From Chthoniobacterales bacterium (lineage in GTDB: Bacteria > Verrucomicrobiota > Verrucomicrobiia > Chthoniobacterales > UBA10450): 5,508 nucleotides of DNA. Location: assembly GCA_013812515.1 (NCBI GenBank), contig JACCTI010000082.1, forward strand, positions 1 through 5,508. The letters run 5' to 3'. Below, piece by piece: positions 1 to 5,308 of the stretch. Each line of letters starts with the position of its first letter. The stretch's first letter is position 1. The notes beneath the pieces were generated by a model. The model did no database searches, was not told where the DNA came from, and was given only the letters and a program-made list of their open reading frames with translations. Position numbers and translations under genes: made by a program.

Positions 1-50
1 TCTCGGGAACGGCTCTGTAGCTGGCAGGTTTTTGCTCCAAAAAATCATAA

Positions 51-326
51 ATGAAATTGTATGTAGGTAATCTCTCCTTCGAGACGACAGAAAATGATCT
101 CCAGGATATGTTCGAACAACATGGCAAAGTCTCCGACGTCGCCCTCATGATGGATCGCACCACAGGCCGCTCCCGCGGCTTTGCGTTTGTCACCATGAAT
201 GACTCGACGGAAGCCAACGCGGCTTTGACCGCATTCAACGGCAAGGAAGTGCAGGGACGCACTCTCACCGTGAACGAAGCGCGCCCTCGGGAAGAGCGGC
301 CGCAGGCTGCTGGTTCGCGCTGGTAA
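51..326 (+). CDS. Single-RRM RNA-binding protein (cold-inducible RNP type)
   Basis: This 91-residue protein is almost entirely one RNA recognition motif, which binds single-stranded RNA through two aromatic-containing strands. RNP2 is visible as LYVGNL (residues 3-8) and RNP1 as RGFAFVTM (42-49), with the usual spacing; the beta-4 region (GRTLTVNEA) is at 69-77. A short Arg/Glu-rich tail (residues 78-91) replaces the glycine-rich tail of some cyanobacterial and eukaryotic relatives. Bacterial members of this family are about 80-110 residues, are cytoplasmic, and several are cold-induced; target RNAs are mostly unknown. The start is the only Met before RNP2. No Shine-Dalgarno is seen: an A-rich stretch (aaaaaatcataa) directly precedes the ATG. 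infA follows 63 bases downstream on the same strand with a hairpin between, so a role near translation or cold adaptation is plausible but inferred. Confidence 0.93.
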   Translation: MKLYVGNLSFETTENDLQDMFEQHGKVSDVALMMDRTTGRSRGFAFVTMNDSTEANAALTAFNGKEVQGRTLTVNEARPREERPQAAGSRW

Positions 327-347
327 ATAGGCGCTTTTGATCCCGCG

Positions 348-380
348 AGCCGGCGCTCTTTCAAACCGAGCGCCGGCTTT
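348..380 (+). terminator. GC-rich hairpin between RRM gene and infA
   Basis: A perfect 11-bp inverted repeat, AGCCGGCGCTC (348-358) and GAGCGCCGGCT (368-378), encloses a 9-base loop, and the second arm runs into TTT then GC. It is a stable stem but its T-tract is only three bases. It could be an intrinsic terminator or attenuator for the RRM gene. Because it ends 11 bases before the infA start it could also be a 5'-UTR structure affecting IF-1 translation. The stem is certain; its function is inferred. Confidence 0.6.
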
Positions 381-389
381 GCAAAAAAT

Positions 390-608
390 ATGAATTCCGA
401 AAAAGCTATCGAACTCGAAGGGAAAATCACTTCCGTCCTGGCTGGCACCATGTTCCGCGTCCAGCTTTCTAACGATCATACCGTTCTCGCCCATATCTCG
501 GGCAAAATGCGCAAACGCTTCATCCGCCTTACCACCGGTGATCGTGTGAAGCTCCAGATGTCCCCTTACGATGTCGACAAAGCTCGTATCGTTTACAGAC
601 TCGGCTAA
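390..608 (+). CDS. infA: Translation initiation factor IF-1
   Basis: This 72-residue protein is full length for IF-1 (71-73 residues) and is a single S1-like OB fold. IF-1 binds the ribosomal A site of the 30S subunit with IF-2 and IF-3 during initiation. Family landmarks are present: an N-terminal IELEGKITSVL strand, the MFRVQLSNDHTVLAHISGKMRK segment at about residues 21-42 (FRV, then the HISGKMRK loop), the GDRVKLQMSPYD block (50-61) and the R-I-V-Y-R C-terminal end. The ATG matches the family N-terminus. There is no Shine-Dalgarno; the A-rich GCAAAAAAT lies directly upstream, next to the hairpin at 348-378. The divergence (MNSEKAIELEG rather than MAKE-type) suggests a lineage-specific or second IF-1 copy, since no ribosomal-protein genes flank it here. 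Confidence 0.96.
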   Translation: MNSEKAIELEGKITSVLAGTMFRVQLSNDHTVLAHISGKMRKRFIRLTTGDRVKLQMSPYDVDKARIVYRLG

Positions 609-677
609 AGTCGGCGGGCGCATCGTAGTCGCTTCAGCCACCGTTTTTCCTCACCTCAACCAACCAAACCCGACCCC

Positions 678-851
678 ATGATTAAACGAATCCTAGTGAG
701 ATGCCCTTCCACCGCGAAACTGACGCCGACTGGGCAAACCGTTGAAGAAGAATCGTGGGGCGACACGAAGCTCAAAGAGCACAAAGTCCCTTGTCCGCAC
801 TGCCAGGGCACGCACGCCTGGACTAAAAAAGACGTCGTCCTCGCGCGGTAA
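678..851 (+). CDS. Small zinc-ribbon-like protein of unknown function
   Basis: A 57-residue open frame starts at ATG 678 and ends at TAA 849-851. It shows the pattern of small bacterial zinc-ribbon proteins: an N-terminal RCPSTAKLTPTGQ (residues 8-20), resembling the CP-x-TGK-x-V-x-TG element, then a basic/acidic middle with a Trp, then CPHCQGTHAW (39-48), which gives the CxxC knuckle and following His-x-Trp. Visible potential ligands are C9, C39, C42 and H41 or H46; the first knuckle has only one Cys, as in relatives I recall. No function is known for this family; metal binding is inferred. No clear Shine-Dalgarno precedes it (C-rich aacccgacccc). It lies 69 bases after infA on the same strand and converges on the broken panE gene. 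Confidence 0.72.
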   Translation: MIKRILVRCPSTAKLTPTGQTVEEESWGDTKLKEHKVPCPHCQGTHAWTKKDVVLAR

Positions 852-872
852 GCGCACTGCTCCAGGGCGGTT

Positions 873-886
873 CGCTGAAAACAGCG
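873..886. terminator. Small hairpin between convergent genes
   Basis: CGCTG (873-877), loop AAAA, CAGCG (882-886) forms a perfect 5-bp stem in the 39-base gap between the zinc-ribbon gene and the end of the convergent panE gene. There is no T-tract on either strand, so a termination role is only a possibility from position. Confidence 0.25.
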
Positions 887-890
887 GAGG

Positions 891-1909
891 CTACAACCCG
901 CGAGCCCGGTTTTCCAGTGGAAGCAACGCCGCGTAAATTGCCTCATGTGTTGGCGTGAGAATGCCGACTACGCGGCCTAGCCTAACGACTGCTCCGTTCT
1001 GCGCCTCCAATTCGGAGGGCAAACCGTCCATGATGTCGCGCTGCATCGAGGAGGTCCCGTCACCGGGCAAGCTGTCGACGTATCCCAAGGTTCGCTCTAC
1101 GATCTCGCCAGGCAGCGCGGTTTTGTAAGCGCGCGCGACTGCCACCATCTCGCGAATAGCCGATACCAGCTGAGCCCGCGACTCCGCGCCCGCGCGGAGG
1201 TCGCCAACGCGCAGTCGCGTAACCGCGCCCACCCCGCTGATCGACGCGATGAAGATGAACTTCTCCCACATCGCCCGGTGATTTCCGGCGTGATCTCGCA
1301 GGTCACTCCCGCGCGCACAAACGCATGGCGCAATTCCTTGAGGCGTTCACTCAACTGTCCGACGGGCTCTGCTCCCTCCCTGCTGAATCTTGCTTCGGAA
1401 TGCGAAGCCACGACGGGAGCGTCACCCTTCAATCTTCCTTGCATACGAGCCGCAGGATCGAATTCTCCGAAGGCAACGAAGGGTTCCGCACCGGAATGCC
1501 GGACATGCCCTGGACCTGCCATGTAGGCGATGATTTTGCACAATCCTCCCGTTACGCGTTCAGGCCCGAGCACGCTGGTCAGTTGCGCCGGCGCTTCGAC
1601 GCCATTTTGCAACGGCACCACCACTGACTCGGCATCGATCATGGCTCGGATCGACTCCGCCGCTTCCGTAACTTGCCAAGCCTTCACCGCGACCAGGATC
1701 GCGTCCACCCGCCCGATCTCTTCCGCTGCGTTCGTCGCCCGCACCCTCACTTCGAAACCGCCTTTAATGCTCTCCACGCGCAACGCTCGCGCACGAAGCG
1801 CTTCCAAATGCTTCCCGCGCGCCAGAAACACGACCTCGTTCCCGGCCTGCGCGAGGCGCCCTCCGAAGTAGCTCCCCACCGCACCTGCTCCAACAACAGC
1901 AATGCGCAT
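891..1909 (-). pseudogene. panE: 2-dehydropantoate 2-reductase (PanE/ApbA family), frameshifted
   Basis: Two overlapping - strand frames together encode one ketopantoate reductase, which reduces 2-dehydropantoate to pantoate with NADPH in pantothenate/CoA synthesis. Frame one, from ATG 1909 (residues 1-211), has the Rossmann glycine motif GAGAVG (7-12), Arg31 for NADPH phosphate, Lys76 in VAVKAWQV and the LQNG motif with Asn102. Frame two (from about 1274 to the stop at 891-893) gives the C-terminal domain: MWEKFIFIASISGVGAVTR, carrying the second conserved Lys, then TSSMQRDI with the conserved Ser, and ELEAQNGAVVRLG. The break is at about 1275-1278, where one more G on the + strand would read ...E-I-T-R-A-M-W-E-K... 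and give about 339 residues, normal for the family. All key residues survive, so this is either a recent frameshift or a base-calling error. GGTGAG lies 4 bases before the chosen ATG. Some homologues use other 2-oxoacids, so the substrate is not certain. Confidence 0.85.
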
Positions 1910-2110
1910 TTGGCTCACCATCTCATCAACCGCTGCTTCGACGTGGATCTTTTCGGGTCGAGAAACGGCAGCCCGCTGCAATCCACCTCGCGCAAGATCA
2001 GCGGGTACTCACGTTCCGCCAAAAGATCACATTCTCATTCACTGGCCTCGTCGCGGCTTCGTTCACGAAAGTTTGGCACAATCGGAATGTTCGCCACCCA
2101 TGCCGCGTAG
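1910..2110 (-). other. Intergenic stretch with unidentified open-frame fragments
   Basis: No recognisable gene lies between the panE start and the receiver remnant. On the - strand one frame is open from about 2124 to a TGA at 2035-2037, and then for 39 more codons to a TGA at 1915-1917, 5 bases before the panE ATG. The last piece reads LAEREYPLILREVDCSGLPF over its middle, which looks protein-like in composition. The placement of its stop beside the panE Shine-Dalgarno resembles the end of an upstream co-transcribed gene. I do not recognise the family and there is an in-frame stop, so it may be a remnant or chance. Confidence 0.22.
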
Positions 2111-2379
2111 ACAGCTAATTCCATCAGCTCCGCACTCGAAGCGCTCCGCCGGGAGAAATTCGACCTGCTGATCTCCGACATCGGGTTGCCGGATGGCACC
2201 GGTTCGATCTGCTCGCAAAGGTGCGCGAGTTTTGCGACACACCCGCGCTCGCGCTCTCCGGGTTCGGGACGCAGGAGGATGCCCGAAGCAAGGCGGCTGG
2301 CTTCGGCGAGCATCTAACTAAACCGGTGAACTTTCAGAAGCTCGATATCGCGATCTCGCAGCTGACCGCGACGCGCTGA
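2111..2379 (+). pseudogene. Response-regulator receiver domain remnant, 5'-truncated and frameshifted
   Basis: The + strand encodes the last three quarters of a CheY-like receiver domain in two frames. The first, 2111 to about 2200, reads TANSISSALEALRREKFDL then LISDIGLPDGTG, with the phosphoacceptor Asp in LISD. The second, about 2203 to the TGA at 2377-2379, reads FDLLAKVREF, then ALSGFGTQED with the conserved Ser/Thr position, AAGFGEHLTKPVNF with the conserved Lys-Pro, and a short C-terminus. One missing base at 2200-2203 (GGC-ACC-GG-TTC) joins them. The N-terminal acidic pair and first strand are absent: a TAG precedes in frame at 2108-2110. The sequence style is that of receiver domains at the C-terminus of hybrid sensor kinases, so this is probably the tail of a deleted hybrid kinase. 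It cannot be a working domain as it stands. Confidence 0.75.
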
Positions 2380-2508
2380 GCGTTTTCCGCGTGCAGCCGA
2401 ATGTTCGCGGGGATAACCCGCAGCCTTCGCCGGAAAGAATTCACGTGCCAGCGTGCTCGTGCCGTTTTCCACGAACGCTGCGCTCGCCGAGAGCCACGGG
2501 GCGTTCCT

Positions 2509-2628
2509 GCCTAACGAGCGAAAGCTGAACTTCCACGAGCGTTGTAGCGGAGTTCGAGATACGGCAGCAGTCCGTGCACGCCACCTTCGGGGCCGAAGCC
2601 GCTTTCCTTGTTGCCGCCTAACGAGCGA
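2509..2628. repeat. Pair of 13-bp direct repeats GCCTAACGAGCGA
   Basis: GCCTAACGAGCGA occurs at 2509-2521 and 2616-2628, start to start 107 bases. The copies bracket the aldehyde-dehydrogenase-like fragment. Flanking bases differ, so the identity is limited to the 13 bp. They could be part of a lineage-specific dispersed repeat or scars of a small insertion; nothing here decides which. Confidence 0.6.
2511..2618 (-). pseudogene. C-terminal remnant of an aldehyde dehydrogenase
   Basis: Read on the - strand from 2618, the frame gives GGNKESGFGPEGGVHGLL followed by PYLELRY, then a non-matching tail to a TAG at 2511-2513. The pattern GG-x-K-x-SG-x-G-x-EGG-x-x-GL-x-x-YLE-x-x-Y is the hallmark C-terminal stretch of NAD(P)-dependent aldehyde dehydrogenases, especially the succinate-semialdehyde type. 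Upstream of GG the residues (FPRSL) do not fit the expected PFGG, and no catalytic Cys or Glu domain is found, so only about 26 residues (2541-2618) survive. The fragment sits between two 13-bp repeat copies, and its boundary residues are encoded inside one of them. It is non-functional; the family match rests on pattern recognition alone. Confidence 0.5.
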
Positions 2629-2708
2629 GGAAATTGCAGCCGGGGGCGTTGACCCGGGCGGCGCGGACGAGTGAAATGCTCTCACAGCTTCCTCGAAGCT
2701 TGTTCCCC

Positions 2709-3800
2709 TCAGCCGCCTTTGGCGTCGAAGTAGAGCACCACAAACGCAATTCCCAGCAGTGGCCGCAGAATCGTGTGCAGGAGACTGCTCAGCACAGTGC
2801 TCGCGATCGCCATCGCGTCCGGCGTCGGTGCTTGGGCAAGCTGCATCATGGTTGCGTATGCTTGCTCGAAGTTCGTGATGCCCTGAAGCCGGACGGCCAC
2901 AAACGGCATCTCCAGCGCGGCACTAAACAAAAGCAAGATCACGAGCCAGATTGAAGCGAGGATCGCGCCGCGCCAGAGCGGCCGTTGGAAACGGGGCGCG
3001 TCGCGCCGGCTGCGCGCTAGTTCCCGGCTTTCCACCAACGCCGCTGCTCCCTCGAGCCCGCCAAGGGTGCTCGATTGCTGCCAGAACATGAAGTTCACGA
3101 ACAGCCGCCCCGCCATGTAGACCTGAAATGCCAGTAGGAGCAGCGCGAGCAGGATCAACCAGACCGAGGGCACGCCCGCGAGTGTCAGAATTAAAAGGAG
3201 CGGAAGCGCCGTCCAAAATATGTAGCTGCCGTAAACAAGGAGCGAGAGCCGTGCGACCCGCGGCCAGTGATTCACCGCGCGTCGCAAGATTTCGCCCAGC
3301 CGCGCAGGTCGTCCCGCTGCGTTTTCTCCGGCGGCAAATTGCAGGCCGGCAACGAAGATTGGCCAGCTCACCAGAACAGCGGCGGCGAACAGGATCGCGA
3401 GGACACTTGCGATGCGCGTTGTCGCGCTGACGGGCTCGCCCTCCACGTAATGGATGTAGGCAAAACTAAGTTGAAAGCCGAGCAACGGAATGCCGACGAG
3501 CAACGCCAGGGCGGAGAATTGCAGAAAACCGCGCGCATAGATCCGGCAAGTCTCCGCGACAATCCCGGCAAAGCTGCGGCGCTGAGCCAGCTCCGGCGAC
3601 TCGACGATTTCTTTCGCACAAAGGTCCGCCCCGCCGAAGAGGCCGGGGATTTCCCTCGCCGTCATCCAATCCACTTCTGACGCTGCGCGGACCGGGTTCT
3701 CCGGGATCAGCCGCCCTTCGGATTGCCATTCGCGTAACGTCTCCACATCGACGGGCCCATACTCCTTCTCCTGCACGCGAACGAACCACTCTTCTGCCAT
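2709..3800 (-). CDS. GYF_2-domain integral membrane protein of unknown function
   Basis: This 363-residue protein begins with a GYF_2 (DUF4339) domain: WFVRVQEKEYGPVDVETLREW at about residues 5-25 has the W-(Y/F)-x6-8-GP core, and VDWMTAREIPGLF (43-55) has the closing W and L-F. After a linker there are about six hydrophobic segments, near 93-118, 130-155, 184-208, 212-235, 278-300 and 340-358. The loop ALVESRELARSRRD (254-267) and the ending LYFDAKGG resemble the ALxxSWxLxRGR and LYYDLRxR elements of membrane proteins related to the glycerophosphodiesterase membrane domain. GYF_2 domains probably bind proline-rich or other partner proteins on the cytoplasmic side; the function here is unknown. 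The ATG at 3800 is chosen over an upstream frame extension because it directly precedes the domain and has AAAGG 5 bases ahead. It diverges from the exonuclease gene. Confidence 0.85.
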   Translation of the reverse strand: MAEEWFVRVQEKEYGPVDVETLREWQSEGRLIPENPVRAASEVDWMTAREIPGLFGGADLCAKEIVESPELAQRRSFAGIVAETCRIYARGFLQFSALALLVGIPLLGFQLSFAYIHYVEGEPVSATTRIASVLAILFAAAVLVSWPIFVAGLQFAAGENAAGRPARLGEILRRAVNHWPRVARLSLLVYGSYIFWTALPLLLILTLAGVPSVWLILLALLLLAFQVYMAGRLFVNFMFWQQSSTLGGLEGAAALVESRELARSRRDAPRFQRPLWRGAILASIWLVILLLFSAALEMPFVAVRLQGITNFEQAYATMMQLAQAPTPDAMAIASTVLSSLLHTILRPLLGIAFVVLYFDAKGG

Positions 3801-3890
3801 AGAGACCTTTAGTGGCGAACCTCCCGAAAGACTAGCAGCTCGGCGGTCGAAAAACGGTGAAGGCCATCGGCATTCGGCTAGGGTGACCGC
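3801..3890. promoter_or_regulatory. Divergent intergenic region with both ribosome binding sites
   Basis: These 90 bases separate two divergently transcribed genes, so promoters for both should lie here or in the gene starts. The leftward gene has AAAGG (minus strand, 3806-3810) 5 bases before its ATG. The rightward gene has AGGGTGA (3880-3886), with AGGG ending 7 bases before its GTG. I see no convincing -35/-10 pair on either strand. Confidence 0.5.
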
Positions 3891-4805
3891 GTGAAGCTGC
3901 TTCTGATCGACGGGCATTACTACGTATACCGGTCTTTTTTCGCCTTACCGGCGCTGAGCAATTCCCGTGGCGAACCGACGAACGCGATCCTCGGGTTTGC
4001 CAAGACGGTTCGACGAATGCTGAAGGATGTTCAGCCGGAGATGGGCGCGGTTTTTTGGGACGAAGGGCTGCCGCAAAAGCGCGTCGAGTTGCAACCCGCC
4101 TACAAAGAAACGCGCAAAGAAATGCCGCTGCCGATGATTCCGCAGCTCGATCTCATCCGGGGTCAGCTCACCGGATTGATGGGTTTCAAAAATATCTCGC
4201 TCCCGAACACCGAGGCCGACGACTTGATGGGCTGCTACGCGATGGCGGCGGCGAAGCGCGGCTACGAAGTTATTCTCGCGACGAACGACAAGGACTTGTT
4301 CCAGCTCGTGAATGAGGAGATCAAAGTCTACACGACGGCAAAGGCAGATCTCGCTTCACCGAAGGATACGTATGCGCTTCTCGGGGAGCCCGAAGTTCTG
4401 GCAAAATGGGATGTGCCGCCGGCGATGATCGGCGATGTCCTCGCGATCGCAGGCGACTCAGTCGATAACATCCCGGGAGCCGGCATTGGCCGCAAAGCGG
4501 CGGCCGCTTTGATCAAGGAGCATGGCGGACTCGATGCGCTCCTGAACAACCTCAAGGCTGTGAAAAGTCCTCGCAGCCGCGAGAAGCTGATCGCGGCGCG
4601 CGAGCAGATCATGCAGAATCGCAAGATGGTGGAGCTGGATTGCGACACGGAGTTGCCGATCTCGCTCGAGGACCTGCAAATTGCGCCGGATTACCGCGCG
4701 CTCATCGAGGCGCTGGAGAAGTGGGAGCTGAAATCCGTTCTCCAGGAAGTGCGGGAAGAGGATGCGAAGGCGAGCGTCACGCGCCAATCAGAGCTGGCGT
4801 TGTAG
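3891..4805 (+). CDS. Stand-alone 5'-3' exonuclease / FEN-type flap nuclease
   Basis: This 304-residue protein matches the 5'-nuclease domain of DNA polymerase I, which removes RNA primers and 5' flaps using two divalent metals. The N-terminal LLLIDGHYYVYRSFFA carries Asp7; VFWDEG gives Asp57; the basic YKETR arch segment is at 71-75; TEADD supplies Glu108, Asp110 and Asp111; ATNDKDLFQL supplies Asp133 and Asp135; and AGDSVDNIPGAGIGRKAA (187-204) gives Asp189, Asp192 and the helix-hairpin-helix DNA-binding motif. All expected metal ligands are present, so it should be active. The frame ends about 15 residues after the 5'-nuclease C-terminal region, with no proofreading or polymerase domain following. 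GTG 3891 gives the family N-terminus and has AGGGTGA upstream. It is longer than E. coli ExoIX (about 250 residues), which lacks some ligands, so a Pol I-like separate exonuclease is the better name. Confidence 0.93.
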   Translation: MKLLLIDGHYYVYRSFFALPALSNSRGEPTNAILGFAKTVRRMLKDVQPEMGAVFWDEGLPQKRVELQPAYKETRKEMPLPMIPQLDLIRGQLTGLMGFKNISLPNTEADDLMGCYAMAAAKRGYEVILATNDKDLFQLVNEEIKVYTTAKADLASPKDTYALLGEPEVLAKWDVPPAMIGDVLAIAGDSVDNIPGAGIGRKAAAALIKEHGGLDALLNNLKAVKSPRSREKLIAAREQIMQNRKMVELDCDTELPISLEDLQIAPDYRALIEALEKWELKSVLQEVREEDAKASVTRQSELAL

Positions 4806-4898
4806 GGGCGAGAAACAGGCAGCCCCGCCATCCTCGAGCGGTAACGGCTGGTCGAAGTTCCCCGTGATGTAGTCCACGGCCTGATTTAACGCGATCGA
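4803..4898 (-). pseudogene. Remnant of an AraC-family DNA-binding domain
   Basis: On the - strand from about 4898 the frame reads SIALNQAVDYITGNFDQPLP, then LEDGGAACFSP. This matches the start of the AraC/XylS helix-turn-helix region, in which the pattern is R-x-x-x-A-(I/V)-x-YI-x-x-N-x-x-x-PL-x-LEDLA-x-x-A-x-FSP-YHF. Here one residue is missing between LED and AA, and the YHFxRxF continuation is lost: the frame goes into QRQL and stops inside the opposite-strand exonuclease gene. About 32 residues are recognisable. There is no sensible start upstream. It is a non-functional leftover of a regulator gene that may have been replaced when the current neighbours came together. Confidence 0.5.
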
Positions 4899-4920
4899 CC
4901 TAGTCGAAAGTTCGCAAGGT

Positions 4921-4950
4921 TTGACATGGCCTCGGCTGATTTTTTGTTCT
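4921..4950 (+). promoter_or_regulatory. Candidate promoter for the higBA operon
   Basis: A perfect TTGACA (4921-4926) lies 93 bases before the toxin start. At a spacing of 17-18 bases the possible -10 sequences (TTGTTC or TGTTCT, 4944-4950) match TATAAT poorly. The position fits the toxin-antitoxin operon, which has no other evident promoter. Only the -35 is convincing. Confidence 0.35.
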
Positions 4951-5019
4951 GTAGAGCGGGGGCCGCTGAGAGCACTTCGTGTCCGACGCGGCAGGCGAGA
5001 GCCTCGTCGCAGGGAAACA

Positions 5020-5307
5020 ATGCATGTCATCACCAGAAAGCGCCTTAACGATTTCGCCGCGAATTACCCGGACACGAGATCAGCGCTCGCGCACTGGTAC
5101 ACGATCATGCGCAAGGCGCGCTTCGCGAACTTCGTTCAATTGCGCCAGACGTTTCCTCACGCCGATGTGGTCGGAAAGTTCACCGTCTTCGATATCGGCG
5201 GGAACAAAGTTCGACTGATTGCCGCTGTGCATTCTAATCGGGGCAAGATTTACATCCGGCACGTGCTGACGCACGAGGATTACGACAAAGGGAAGTGGAA
5301 GCAATAA
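5020..5307 (+). CDS. higB: HigB-type mRNA interferase toxin
   Basis: This 95-residue protein matches the HigB toxin family (RelE-like fold), which cuts mRNA at the translating ribosome. Family landmarks are the N-terminal MHVITRKRLNDFAANYPD, the central ALAHWYTIMRKARFANF, the VGKFTVFDIGGNKVRLIAAV core (51-70) and the C-terminal KIYIRHVLTHEDYDKGKW (76-93), where basic and His/Tyr residues form the catalytic surface. Length is typical (90-105). ATG 5020 is preceded by AGGGA at 5011-5015, 4 bases away, which decides the start over the longer upstream frame. The antitoxin start lies one base after the stop, giving the toxin-first order typical of higBA. Such operons are usually repressed by the antitoxin or toxin-antitoxin complex binding the promoter. 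Confidence 0.92.
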   Translation: MHVITRKRLNDFAANYPDTRSALAHWYTIMRKARFANFVQLRQTFPHADVVGKFTVFDIGGNKVRLIAAVHSNRGKIYIRHVLTHEDYDKGKWKQ

Positions 5308-5308
5308 G

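Larger units (their letters stand above)
2380..2708. other. Gene-poor repeat- and remnant-bearing spacer
   Basis: This 329-base gap has no intact gene. It contains a small hairpin just after the receiver remnant (GCGGG 2407-2411, loop GATAA, CCCGC 2417-2421), two copies of a 13-bp direct repeat, a second imperfect direct repeat (CCACGAACGCTG at 2469-2480 against CCACGAGCGTTG at 2533-2544), and a - strand aldehyde-dehydrogenase-like fragment. Longer open frames through it on both strands have low-complexity Arg/Ser/Ala-rich translations and match no family I know. Confidence 0.5.

Noticed and set aside
45..641. 198-residue - strand open frame over the RRM and infA genes
   Set aside because: It is antisense to two clearly recognised genes and matches no family.
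656..946. Open frames on both strands (656-946 minus, 742-936 plus) overlapping the zinc-ribbon gene
   Set aside because: Their translations are Ser/Arg-rich with no motifs, whereas the frame starting at 678 shows a clear zinc-ribbon pattern.
1278..2171. Several + strand open frames through the panE region
   Set aside because: They are antisense to the ketopantoate reductase coding frames and have no recognisable domains.
2509..2628. GCCTAAC in the repeats as integron attC sites
   Set aside because: GCCTAAC fits the RYYYAAC core, but no matching GTTRRRY partner or imperfect palindrome lies downstream on the same strand, and no cassette-like gene is between them.
2314..2685. 123-residue - strand open frame as a gene
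   Set aside because: Low-complexity Arg/Ala/Ser translation, and a different frame of the same stretch carries the aldehyde dehydrogenase pattern.
3801..3917. Upstream extension of the GYF_2 membrane protein to 3917
   Set aside because: The extra 39 residues overlap the divergent exonuclease start and precede a good ribosome binding site and ATG at 3800.
4921..5019. Longer N-terminus for HigB starting at 4921
   Set aside because: The extra residues are Arg-rich and unlike the family; ATG 5020 has AGGGA at the right distance and gives the normal length.
4788..5033. 81-residue - strand gene overlapping higB start
   Set aside because: Only the part at 4803-4898 resembles a protein family; the N-terminal half is an Arg/Ser-rich antisense reading.
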